Part shown: in pieces, positions 1 through 7,303 of the stretch | How positions within the stretch are numbered: the stretch's first letter is position 1 | Layout of the letters: each line of letters begins with the position of its first letter | NCBI GenBank assembly: GCA_027484315.1 | Contig: JAIXTE010000091.1 | Span: 1 to 32,604, forward strand | Source: Burkholderiales bacterium | Lineage (GTDB): Bacteria; Pseudomonadota; Gammaproteobacteria; Burkholderiales; Burkholderiaceae_B | Length of the DNA: 32,604 nucleotides | Reading direction: 5' to 3' | Made by a program: the position numbers and the translations under genes | The notes under the pieces: generated by a model | The model's input: only the letters and a program-made list of their open reading frames with translations | Told to the model about the DNA's origin: nothing | Databases searched by the model: none

Positions 1-1
1 A

Positions 2-1477
2 GAGTCTGCTCAAGAGGGTTTAGAAGAGGCTCGCCTCGGACAAGAGGAAATGTATCGCCTTTCTGTCAGACTTGGCATGTCAGGCGATGGAGTTGTTACA
101 GTTTTCGATCGTAAAGGTGTCAAGACCCTTAAAGAGCTTTTTGAAGAACGGCGTCCTACTCTAGTACCGATTTTTCCAGCACCGTTTTCTCCAGAACCGC
201 TTTCTCCAGCACCGCTTTCTACAGCACCAACAAATTCGAATTTCCTGTCTCGTCAAGTCGCAGCAGACGAGGCCTATAATCCATCAAGGAGCTACAGCAC
301 GCAGTCATTGCTCAAATTGTCTTGTCAAGGTCGGTATGACCCGAAGCATCGCTTTGACCTGGCCGAAGCCTTGGTCCGATCCCTCAATGAAAGAAATCAA
401 TCGCATGCCAACCGTTTCAAGCTTTCTACTGCATTGGCGCGTGTGCTCGACAAGGGGAGTGTCGTGATGTTTGCGGGCGCCAATCGAGGCGACAGCTTTT
501 TTGCAAGCATGGCTGTGGATCTTTTTCTACGGGACGCCAGCCTTACACGTGTGAATGAGCTGGCGGAAAAGTTCGTCGAGGTTCTGTCTCATTGGGTTGA
601 CAACATAGCACCCGATCGACATGAGTTTCCTGTGCAAGGTGCCCCTGTCAAACGTGACCGGATGTTGACCTGGATACAGGAATTGAAAGACGATGCGCCG
701 CAGTCAAGCCGGTCCGCGCCCACGCCGCCCGGCGGCATGGAACATTCCCAACGCGCCCGATTTGCCAGCCGAATGGAGCGCATCATGCGAGGCCAAGAGG
801 GCAGTCGCCAACAATCTGTCCACGCCGACGGCGTGGTGGAGGCAGGCAATGAGGTGTTGAAACTCATGCAAACCCAACTCCGGCACCGGGGATTGCAAAG
901 TTGGAATGAGGTCAGCAAAGACGTGGGGTACTCTTCGAAGGGTCGCGCCGATAGGGTCGACATTCGTCGTGGGCTGGAGCACTTGAGCAAACACGACATC
1001 AACGCGCGCTATTTTCCAGAAAGCAAAATCACGCCGACCGGAGCGTTTTGCACTTTGCATGGCTACATTAATCACCATGCCAACGCCAAGGTGGCAGAAA
1101 ACCTGCGTGATTCGTCCTTGTTGCTGCTTGCCGAGATAGGTCGGGAAGAGCCGTGTTTTGGTGGTTGTGTCCAGCGGATATTGGCGATTCCCAACGGCAT
1201 TGACCCGGCCGTCAGCGCGGTTCCTTTGGCCTCTCAAATCAAGGAAAGTGTCACCGCGCTCGCGGTGCAACTTCAAAATGAAATAGGCGACATTTTTGCC
1301 GGAACCGAGCTAGAGAACGTCGATGAAATGGAGGGGGTGGACGAGGCCGTGTTGGCGGACATCAAGGTAGCCATGTTCAAGCAGAGGGTGAGTACCGAGC
1401 TTGGGGCCATGCAGGGCATTCCTGCGAGCGAGTATGCAGAAGAGGTTGACAAAATGGCGCAGGGATTTGTCTTGTAA
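2..1477 (+). CDS. Conserved protein of unknown function, paralogue 1 (5' end probably outside window)
   Basis: I do not recognise this family. From residue ~76 of the ATG-50 reading (YNPSRSY) to the end it aligns with its tandem neighbour at 1765-3258. Shared blocks include RGDSFFASMA, LSHWVD(N/D)IAP, EFP(V/I)QGA, RGQEGS(R/F)QQSVH, EIGRE-PC, GCVQRIL and IPNGIDPAVSAV. The predicted composition is mostly helical and soluble, with no signal peptide or membrane segment. The N-terminal part differs completely from the paralogue and carries a proline-rich pentapeptide repeat. The frame is open back to base 2, and the first ATG (position 50) has a Shine-Dalgarno-like AGAGG only about two bases away, too close to be convincing, so I treat the gene as truncated by the window edge; ATG-50 would give 475 residues. 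It lies upstream of an aceK remnant. The function could be cytoplasmic or secreted; nothing in the sequence decides this. Confidence 0.75.
   Translation, partial: ESAQEGLEEARLGQEEMYRLSVRLGMSGDGVVTVFDRKGVKTLKELFEERRPTLVPIFPAPFSPEPLSPAPLSTAPTNSNFLSRQVAADEAYNPSRSYSTQSLLKLSCQGRYDPKHRFDLAEALVRSLNERNQSHANRFKLSTALARVLDKGSVVMFAGANRGDSFFASMAVDLFLRDASLTRVNELAEKFVEVLSHWVDNIAPDRHEFPVQGAPVKRDRMLTWIQELKDDAPQSSRSAPTPPGGMEHSQRARFASRMERIMRGQEGSRQQSVHADGVVEAGNEVLKLMQTQLRHRGLQSWNEVSKDVGYSSKGRADRVDIRRGLEHLSKHDINARYFPESKITPTGAFCTLHGYINHHANAKVAENLRDSSLLLLAEIGREEPCFGGCVQRILAIPNGIDPAVSAVPLASQIKESVTALAVQLQNEIGDIFAGTELENVDEMEGVDEAVLADIKVAMFKQRVSTELGAMQGIPASEYAEEVDKMAQGFVL
167..226 (+). repeat. Four tandem 15-bp units encoding a proline-rich pentapeptide
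   Basis: Four consecutive 15-base units (starting at 167, 182, 197 and 212) each begin CCG and end CAGCA or CAGAA. They encode PIFPA-PFSPE-PLSPA-PLSTA inside the first unknown gene. The length is a multiple of three, so copy number can vary without breaking the frame. This is probably a disordered linker between the unique N-terminus and the conserved domain. The paralogue lacks it. Confidence 0.85.
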
Positions 1478-1488
1478 GCGTCAGCACG

Positions 1489-1648
1489 CTGGATTTTTTA
1501 AGGCAAAAAAGGGATCTCGTAGAATTAACGGCTAATCTCATGGAGTGAAGCCGGTTGATGAGCAGCCTGCCCCTGGACCTGAAAACCCTTGAAGAAGACT
1601 TTGGCGAACTCAACGAAGTGAGCCATTTGTAAGAGGATAAGAGCGCGA
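1489..1648 (+). pseudogene. Duplicated aceK promoter and 5'-end remnant
   Basis: This segment is a diverged copy of 3308-3472. Shared landmarks, in order, are CTGGATTTTTT, a GGCAAAAA run, TCTCGTAGAAT, GGCTAA, TGGAGTGAAGCC and the first codons of aceK. From ATG-1558 it reads MSSLPLDLKTLEEDFGELNE followed by VSHL and TAA at 1630-1632, against MSSQPLDLKTLEEDLGELSE and ISHLSEDEE in the intact gene. Past the stop, similarity continues with a one-base deletion to GAGCGCGA at 1641-1648 and then ends. It is therefore a scar of a tandem duplication, not an independent gene, although a 24-residue peptide could still be translated. It keeps the TAGAAT -10-like element (1520-1525) and may now supply the promoter of the downstream paralogue. 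Confidence 0.9.
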
Positions 1649-1764
1649 TTTATTTTCAGAAACCCTGTAATTTTGTTCTGCAGGGGCAGGCAACTTCTGA
1701 AATACCAAGGAACCCAGAATGCCTGCAGGCCACCCAAATGTCCTATGAACATTTGAGGTATGTA

Positions 1765-3258
1765 ATGACGAGGATTGGCCAGCTTTTTGGTGCATGTTGT
1801 GCTCGCCCTTCAAGGGAGCCCAATCCCGATGCCGCATCCCGAGTGGCGTCACCAACGGCACAGACCGGGGCCAGTGGCGTGGGCCGCAGTATGCATAATG
1901 CGCCGCCCGCTGTGCCCTCGGTGTTGAACCAAACAACGCGAAACAACGCACAGGACCTGCTTCAGGATGTGGCCAGGATGCCGTCCGGATTCCCCCCTTT
2001 GGTAAGCCCGAGTTATCGATTTAAAGGTTTTGACCAAAATCCGAGACTTTTCAACCCGCAACTGTCCTATCCCCTGGATCGACTGATCGATTTTGCGAAG
2101 CCGGGCCGGTGTGAGTCAGAACACCGCCTGATCCTGGCGGAATGCCTGGCTGAGGTGTTGCGCAATCCGGGCATGAGCCACGCGGTGCGATTTGAGGTGT
2201 CTGCTGCCTTGGCCCATGTGCTTCACGAGGGTGACACGGTGAAATACGCTGGTGCCACTCGGGGCGACAGTTTTTTTGCCAGCATGGCTATTGATTTGTA
2301 TTTGAGTGATGAGGAGCTGTCGGGCCTTGGTTTTGTCAAACAGAAGTTCATTGGTGTGCTGTCTCATTGGGTTGACGACATTGCACCGGCGCGACAGGAG
2401 TTTCCAATTCAGGGCGCTTTGATCCAACGCAACCTGATGAAGACCTGGATTCAGGAGATAAAAAACCCAGCCTCCAGATTTTCGCGGCCAACCTCGCTAT
2501 CAAGCGCACCACCAATCGTTCCCTTGAATCAACGCACACACATTGCCCGCAGCATGGACCGTGTGATGCGGGGTCAGGAGGGAAGTTTTCAACAGTCTGT
2601 GCACAGTGAAGGCGTGCAAGATGCGGGCGATTTGGTCTTGCAGCTGATGACTCAAAAACTTGAAAGACGAGGTTTGCCGAGTTTGCAAGACGTTCTGTCC
2701 GAGGTCCGGCGCATTACCCTTCAGCACAGCGACCGAAAAAACATTCATCTCGGGATTGGCCACATTTGTACGCACGATGCCATTTCCGAAGACACATCAA
2801 GTCACAAAATAGGCCCTGCCTTGGCGCTTCGAACGCTGGTGACTTACATTTCGGAACACAAGGATCCAGAAGTGGCAGCAAACCTGCGGGATGCTGCATT
2901 GTTGCAGTTGGGCGAGATTGGCCGCGAAAAGCCTTGCTACAGCGGTTGTGTGCAAAGGATTCTGGATATTCCGAATGGCATTGACCCGGCTGTGAGCGCA
3001 GTGTCCATTCAACGGCAAATCAAAGAGGATGTCGCTGAGTTGGCTGTGCGTGTTCAAAATGAATTGAGCACCTTTTTCGAAGGCACCGAGCTGGAAAACC
3101 TGGAGAGACTGGAAGGGGTAGATGATGCGGTGCTTGCGGAAATCAAGGTGGATCTGTTCAGGCAATTGGCCGATATGGAACTGGGGCTTGTACGCGGCAT
3201 ACCGCAGAACGAGTTTGAGTCTGAAGTGAGAAAATTGGAACCTGGATTCACTTATTGA
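1765..3258 (+). CDS. Conserved protein of unknown function, paralogue 2
   Basis: Tandem paralogue of the first gene, of unrecognised family. I chose ATG-1765 because TGAGG stands six bases before it; the in-frame ATG at 1738 has no ribosome site. The product is 497 residues. It starts MTRIGQLFGACCARPS and runs through a long Ser/Pro/Ala/Asn-rich, probably disordered stretch of about 90 residues that has no counterpart in paralogue 1. Homology begins near FNPQLSY and runs to the end, with the shared blocks RGDSFFASMA, LSHWVDDIAP, RGQEGSFQQSVH, a cysteine-centred segment (KPCYSGCVQRIL) and IPNGIDPAVSAV. There is no signal peptide or membrane helix. It sits between the aceK remnant and intact aceK. 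A unique disordered N-terminus on a conserved helical body would suit a secreted effector, but that is inference without a secretion signal to support it. Confidence 0.85.
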   Translation: MTRIGQLFGACCARPSREPNPDAASRVASPTAQTGASGVGRSMHNAPPAVPSVLNQTTRNNAQDLLQDVARMPSGFPPLVSPSYRFKGFDQNPRLFNPQLSYPLDRLIDFAKPGRCESEHRLILAECLAEVLRNPGMSHAVRFEVSAALAHVLHEGDTVKYAGATRGDSFFASMAIDLYLSDEELSGLGFVKQKFIGVLSHWVDDIAPARQEFPIQGALIQRNLMKTWIQEIKNPASRFSRPTSLSSAPPIVPLNQRTHIARSMDRVMRGQEGSFQQSVHSEGVQDAGDLVLQLMTQKLERRGLPSLQDVLSEVRRITLQHSDRKNIHLGIGHICTHDAISEDTSSHKIGPALALRTLVTYISEHKDPEVAANLRDAALLQLGEIGREKPCYSGCVQRILDIPNGIDPAVSAVSIQRQIKEDVAELAVRVQNELSTFFEGTELENLERLEGVDDAVLAEIKVDLFRQLADMELGLVRGIPQNEFESEVRKLEPGFTY

Positions 3259-3311
3259 GTGTGCGGACGCTTGAAGAGAGGGCTTTTCGGTCGGAATTAA
3301 TGCTGTTCTGG

Positions 3312-3348
3312 ATTTTTTCGGGCAAAAACAAAAGGGTTCTCGTAGAAT
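3312..3348 (+). promoter_or_regulatory. Putative aceK promoter
   Basis: TAGAAT at 3343-3348 resembles a sigma-70 -10 box and is preserved in the duplicated copy at 1520-1525. It stands about 32 bases before the aceK ATG. No good -35 hexamer is seen at 16-18 bases, and the spacing to the T-rich block differs by four bases between the two copies, so the call rests mainly on conservation and position. Confidence 0.35.
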
Positions 3349-3380
3349 CAGAGGCTAACTATTTGGAGTGAAGCCCCTTT

Positions 3381-5210
3381 ATGAGCAGCCAGCCCCTGGA
3401 CCTGAAAACCCTCGAAGAAGACCTTGGTGAACTTAGTGAAATCAGCCATTTGAGTGAGGACGAAGAGCGCGAGCTGTCCAAAAAGGTGGCGTCTGACCTG
3501 TTGGCTGGTTTTGACAAGCATTACCGTCTTTTTCGCTATTGCGCGCAACAGACCAAGAAGCTGTTTGAAGAAGGCGATTGGCATTTAATCCAGCAATTGG
3601 CGCGCGACCGGATTGATTTTTACGATGAGCGTGTGAAAGAAGCAGTGGACTTGTTGCGGCGTAATTACGGTTCGCTTTTGATGAGCGAATCGGTGTGGGC
3701 GAAAATCAAGACGCGGTTTGTGACTTACCTGGTAGACCACAAGCAGCCCGAGCTGGCAGAAACCTTCTTCAATTCCGCGGTGACCAAGATTCTTCATCGC
3801 GACTATTATCACAACCGCTTCCTGTTTGTTCGACCAGCGGTCAGCACCGATTATGTGGAAAGCGACCCCCCTTCCTACCGCAGTTATTACCCGGCCAATC
3901 CAAAAAGCGGTGGATTGAGAACCACGCTGAGAAGCCTGATCGCTGATTTTTCGTTGAATGCCGAATTTGTGGACCTGGAGCGTGACCTGCGCTACGTGGT
4001 GCACGCTGCGCGGCAGCTGATGCCCCGGCCCATCAAGGTGGACCCGGATTGCCAAATTCAAGTGCTGTCCAGCCTGTTCTTCCGTAACAAGGGTGCCTAC
4101 ATCATTGGCAAGTTCATCAATGCCAATATGCCCCAGCCCTTCGCCATTCCAATTTTGCGTGATTCTACCGGCAAGTTGTACCTGGATACGGTGTTGTTCA
4201 ACGTCCAGCAAATTGCGACCCTGTTCAGTTTCACGCGGGCCTATTTCCTGGTGGATATGGAAACGCCAGGGGCTTACGTGCAGTTTCTGCGTACCTTGTT
4301 GCCCAACAAGCCCAAGGCCGAGATGTACACCATGCTGGGTTTGCAAAAGCAGGGCAAAACGCTGTTTTACCGTGACTTTCTGCACCATTTGAAACATTCG
4401 CATGATGAGTTCATCGTGGCCCCCGGTATCAAGGGCCTGGTGATGGCGGTGTTTACCTTGCCGTCTTACCCGTATGTGTTCAAGTTGATCAAGGACAAGA
4501 TTGCGCCATCCAAGGAAATCGACTGCGCTGGGGTGATGCGCAAATACCAGTTGGTGAAAGAGCACGACCGGGTTGGCCGAATGGCCGACACTTGGGAATA
4601 CAGCCACGTGGGTTTGCCGTTGAACCGTTTTTCTCAGGAGTTGATCGAGCACCTGAAGGACACCTGTGAAAGCTCACTGTCTTTCGAAGACGACACGGTG
4701 GTGATCAAGCATGTGTACATTGAACGGCGGATGACCCCCCTGAATATTTACTTGCAGCAGGGTACCGATGCGGAAGTGGAGCATGGCATTACGGAGTATG
4801 GCAATGCCATCAAGCAATTGGCCGCAGCGAATATTTTCCCGGGCGACATGTTGTTCAAGAATTTCGGTGTGACTCGTTTGGGTCGTGTGGTGTTTTACGA
4901 TTACGATGAAATTGAGTACATGACGGATTGCAATTTCCGCCGCATTCCAGAAGCACCCAACCCCGAGGCGGAAATGTCTTCCGAACCGTGGTATACGGTT
5001 GGACCGAAAGATGTGTTCCCGGAGGAATTCGGGCATTTCCTGTTGGGTGACCGGCGGGTGCGCAAGGCTTTTTTGAGTCGGCACCGTGATTTGCTGGAAT
5101 ATGAGTTTTGGCAAGAGCGAAAGGAACGCATTGGCAAGGGACACATCGAAGACATCTTCCCCTATGCCGAGGCGATTCGATTTACAAACCGGTTCATCAA
5201 GAAGAATTAA
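3381..5210 (+). CDS. aceK: Isocitrate dehydrogenase kinase/phosphatase AceK
   Basis: Bifunctional cytoplasmic enzyme that phosphorylates and dephosphorylates isocitrate dehydrogenase, setting the split between the TCA cycle and the glyoxylate bypass. The product is 609 residues, slightly longer than E. coli AceK (578). The N-terminal regulatory half includes the family block around LLAGFDKHY. The nucleotide loop PGIKGLVM lies near residues 348-355 and the ATP lysine of FKLIKDK at K368. D489 (PGDMLFKNFG) and D507 (FYDYDEI) have the same mutual spacing as E. coli K336, D457 and D475, so both activities look intact. ATG-3381 is supported by conservation of the N-terminal codons in the duplicated remnant; GGAG lies 12 bases upstream, rather far. 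It is a stand-alone gene here: aceA and aceB are not in the window. It is followed by a large palindrome. Confidence 0.97.
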   Translation: MSSQPLDLKTLEEDLGELSEISHLSEDEERELSKKVASDLLAGFDKHYRLFRYCAQQTKKLFEEGDWHLIQQLARDRIDFYDERVKEAVDLLRRNYGSLLMSESVWAKIKTRFVTYLVDHKQPELAETFFNSAVTKILHRDYYHNRFLFVRPAVSTDYVESDPPSYRSYYPANPKSGGLRTTLRSLIADFSLNAEFVDLERDLRYVVHAARQLMPRPIKVDPDCQIQVLSSLFFRNKGAYIIGKFINANMPQPFAIPILRDSTGKLYLDTVLFNVQQIATLFSFTRAYFLVDMETPGAYVQFLRTLLPNKPKAEMYTMLGLQKQGKTLFYRDFLHHLKHSHDEFIVAPGIKGLVMAVFTLPSYPYVFKLIKDKIAPSKEIDCAGVMRKYQLVKEHDRVGRMADTWEYSHVGLPLNRFSQELIEHLKDTCESSLSFEDDTVVIKHVYIERRMTPLNIYLQQGTDAEVEHGITEYGNAIKQLAAANIFPGDMLFKNFGVTRLGRVVFYDYDEIEYMTDCNFRRIPEAPNPEAEMSSEPWYTVGPKDVFPEEFGHFLLGDRRVRKAFLSRHRDLLEYEFWQERKERIGKGHIEDIFPYAEAIRFTNRFIKKN

Positions 5211-5218
5211 GGAACGGT

Positions 5219-5262
5219 GGGTTATAACAAAATTACAATTTAATTGTTGTGCGTTATAACCC
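5219..5262. promoter_or_regulatory. Concentric inverted repeat between aceK and the fadL-like gene
   Basis: Perfect 10-base arms GGGTTATAAC (5219-5228) and GTTATAACCC (5253-5262) surround a second perfect palindrome, ACAATT-T-AATTGT (5235-5247), with nearly the same centre. It begins nine bases after the aceK stop and lies about 80 bases before the ATG of the outer-membrane gene. It could be a rho-independent-like terminator for aceK, although no T-run follows, or an operator for a dimeric regulator controlling the next gene. The sequence does not decide between them. Confidence 0.6.
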
Positions 5263-5341
5263 TTGGTTCTAAACTCGGGTGAATTTTGGGTTACCCAATT
5301 TGGGTGGCATTCACTCGACGTTTCCAGACACGAATTGTCCC

Positions 5342-6625
5342 ATGAACACACTGAAACTCGGCATGGCTACGATGCTAGCCCTGTCATGCAGCGCATCCTT
5401 TGCCACCAATGGTTATTTTTCACACGGTTATGGCACCAGGTCCAAGGGGCGGGGTGGTGTGTCACTGGCCATTTCAGACGACACCATGGCGGGTGCAACC
5501 AACCCGGCCTTGTTTGCCGATTTGAACGATCGCATTGATGCTGGCTTCGACGCTTTTGTTCCCCGGCGTGGTGCGGAGCGCACCAATGGTCCATTGGGGC
5601 AGTTCAACTTCAATGAGCGAAGCGACCGCAACCTGTTCATCATCCCTGACTTCGGGATGAGCAAAAAGCTCAGCCAGAAACTGACCGTCGGTGTGACGGT
5701 GTACGGCAACGGGGGCTTGAACACCGATTACCAGGAAGGCGACAGCACGGCCTGTGTCAACAACCTGCCGACTGCGCGTGGAAACCCCTTCTGTGGTCAA
5801 GGGTCGGCTGGCGTGAACCTCGAGCAGTTGGTGATTGCGCCCACGCTGGCGTACCGCTTGAATGAAAACCATGCCTTTGGATTTTCGCCCTTGTTTGTTT
5901 ATCAGCGTTTTTATGCGGAAGGCTTGCAGTTGTTCGGCACGCTGGGTTACAGCAGCGATGCCAACCGCTTGACCAACGAGGGAACCAGCACCAGCAACGG
6001 TCGGGGTTACCGCGTGGGTTACTTTGGCACCTTTGGCAGCTTGCAGGTGGGTGCGGCTTACTCGCCAAGGGTGGACATGAACAAGTTTGACGAATATGCA
6101 GGCCTGTTTGCCGGCCAAGGCGATTTCGACATTCCCACAAATTACGGTGTAGGCGTGTCCTGGCGCCCCACCAGCAAGCTAATGGTTGCAGTGGATGTCA
6201 CCAAAATCAAGTTCAGTGAAGTGCCGGCGGTGGGCAATTCAAGCCGAACCGCCCAACCTTTGTGCAATTGCCTGGGCGATGAAGACGGCCCTGGTTTTGG
6301 GTGGCGCGATGTGACCGTAAAAAAGCTGGGTCTGGAGTACCAGGCCACTCGCAATTTGCTGTTGCGGGCAGGTTATAACAAGGGTGACAACCCAGTCACT
6401 GAAGAGAATGTGACATTCAACATTCTGGCGCCGGGTGTGGTGACCAAGCATTACACCTTGGGAGCCACTTACCGCCTGAGTGAGGCGACCGAGATTTCCG
6501 GACATTACATGCGCGCGCCAACCGTGCGGGTTCGGGGTGAGTCTGCCTTGCCGCTGCCCGGCTTGCGCGAGTCGATTGACATGGAACAGGAGTCGCTGAG
6601 CGTGTCGGTGGGATTCAACTACTGA
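5342..6625 (+). CDS. FadL/OmpP1/TodX-family outer-membrane protein
   Basis: A 427-residue outer-membrane beta-barrel probably importing long-chain fatty acids or other hydrophobic compounds. I chose ATG-5342 because residues 1-21 (MNTLKLGMATMLALSCSASFA) form a Sec signal peptide with cleavage before TNGYF; an in-frame GTG at 5279 would bury that signal. After the signal comes the family's N-terminal hatch (GYGTRSKGRGGVSLAISDD, then TNPALFA), followed by alternating amphipathic strands such as VGVTVYGNGGLNTDY and a C-terminus in ...VSVGFNY, with the terminal aromatic typical of barrels. No strong Shine-Dalgarno is visible. The large palindrome upstream may regulate it. Nearby genes for a flavin monooxygenase and acyl-CoA catabolism fit a hydrophobic-substrate role. 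The exact substrate cannot be read from the sequence. Confidence 0.88.
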   Translation: MNTLKLGMATMLALSCSASFATNGYFSHGYGTRSKGRGGVSLAISDDTMAGATNPALFADLNDRIDAGFDAFVPRRGAERTNGPLGQFNFNERSDRNLFIIPDFGMSKKLSQKLTVGVTVYGNGGLNTDYQEGDSTACVNNLPTARGNPFCGQGSAGVNLEQLVIAPTLAYRLNENHAFGFSPLFVYQRFYAEGLQLFGTLGYSSDANRLTNEGTSTSNGRGYRVGYFGTFGSLQVGAAYSPRVDMNKFDEYAGLFAGQGDFDIPTNYGVGVSWRPTSKLMVAVDVTKIKFSEVPAVGNSSRTAQPLCNCLGDEDGPGFGWRDVTVKKLGLEYQATRNLLLRAGYNKGDNPVTEENVTFNILAPGVVTKHYTLGATYRLSEATEISGHYMRAPTVRVRGESALPLPGLRESIDMEQESLSVSVGFNY

Positions 6626-6754
6626 TTGCCTCCGTTGCTCGCTTGCCCGGTTTATGGCGAGGAAATTCGCTTCTGGCTCCGGGCTTCCCCAGCGTGCCTT
6701 GCTCATTGCGCACAGAAAACCGCTGATCCTTTTTTGAAGCAATGCTTTTCATTC

Positions 6755-7147
6755 ACACGAATCCGACAAAAAAGACGGTCGGATTCATGTGTCGTGCGGT
6801 GCACGAGCATTCAAGCCTTGTTCAAAACGGGCGGTTTTCTTGAATGTGCGCAACAAGCAAACGCACTGCCGGGAAAGCCCTGACGCATCGGGTTCATGCG
6901 GACAGTACAGCGTGGTTATGCTGTTGATAGCCAAAGCCATTCCAGCGAGCAGACCGCAGCAGCGTCGGCGCCAACCCGGCACATTCAGCTATCACCGGCG
7001 TGCGATCAATCACGGTCAGGGTCAGGCCAACTCGGCAGCGAAGTTCCGATCGTTTCGCCATTCAAGAAAACCTGCCCGTTTGTATTCACATGCCACGTTC
7101 GGCTGCAAGCCGACGACACACTCGACCATCTGTTTTGTCGAGTGTGT
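6755..7147. repeat. Inverted pair of hairpin-containing repeats (possible MITE-like element)
   Basis: This gene-free stretch has two ~90-base arms in opposite orientation. The left arm holds a hairpin GAATCCGAC/GTCGGATTC (6759-6767/6778-6786), then AAAACGGGCGGTTTTCTTG and AATG ending at 6846. The right arm, read on the minus strand, holds the perfect hairpin ACACACTCGAC/GTCGAGTGTGT (7116-7126/7137-7147) and the same CGGGC-GGTTTTCTTGAATG block (7059-7082) with one extra base. The 10-base hairpin loops match at eight positions, while the stems differ by compensating changes. About 210 bases lie between the arms, with no convincing ORF. It may be a non-autonomous element or a paired intergenic repeat. 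No target-site duplication is obvious. Confidence 0.55.
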
Positions 7148-7200
7148 TGAGTTAATGTGAATTTCAAAAAGGGATTAACAGGTTTTCAGGCGAACGATTG

Positions 7201-7300
7201 GAATTCGCGCCGAGTGGGCTTGAAACAAGCAGCCGTGCTTCCCACAATTCGCGCCGAGTTGACAAAGACCAGCCGTGTTGAATCCAATTTGCGCTGGATG
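7201..7300. repeat. Short imperfect direct-repeat array, 40-44 bp period
   Basis: AATTCGCGCCGAGT occurs at 7202-7215 and again at 7246-7259. A degenerate third copy (AATTTGCGCTGGAT) lies at 7286-7299. AGCCGTG recurs inside the units at 7231 and 7271. The array ends at the stop codon of the convergent nitroreductase gene. It is too short and too imperfect for CRISPR, and its role is unknown. Together with the inverted hairpin pair it makes 6626-7303 repeat-rich and non-coding. Confidence 0.6.
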
Positions 7301-7303
7301 GGC

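Noticed and set aside
2-3258. Possible NEL-type (IpaH/SspH) E3 ubiquitin ligase domain in the two unknown proteins, from a Cys followed by a V-x-R-like motif.
   Set aside because: Only a few positions resemble the family, there are no leucine-rich repeats, and the flanking helices cannot be aligned by eye. It needs a profile search before being claimed.
5279-5341. GTG-5279 as the start of the FadL-like gene.
   Set aside because: It would place 21 residues before a perfect signal peptide; ATG-5342 gives the expected exported protein.
3585-5351. Long minus-strand ORFs opposite aceK.
   Set aside because: They are shadows of the codon bias of aceK, with no family resemblance and no ribosome sites; aceK itself is unambiguous.
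7201-7300. CRISPR array.
   Set aside because: Only two clear units plus one decayed unit; the spacing is irregular, the repeats are imperfect and no cas genes are present.
6626-7303. Small ORFs on either strand in the gene-free stretch (for example around 6789-7160).
   Set aside because: No ribosome sites, no recognisable domains, composition like random translation; the DNA repeats explain the region better.
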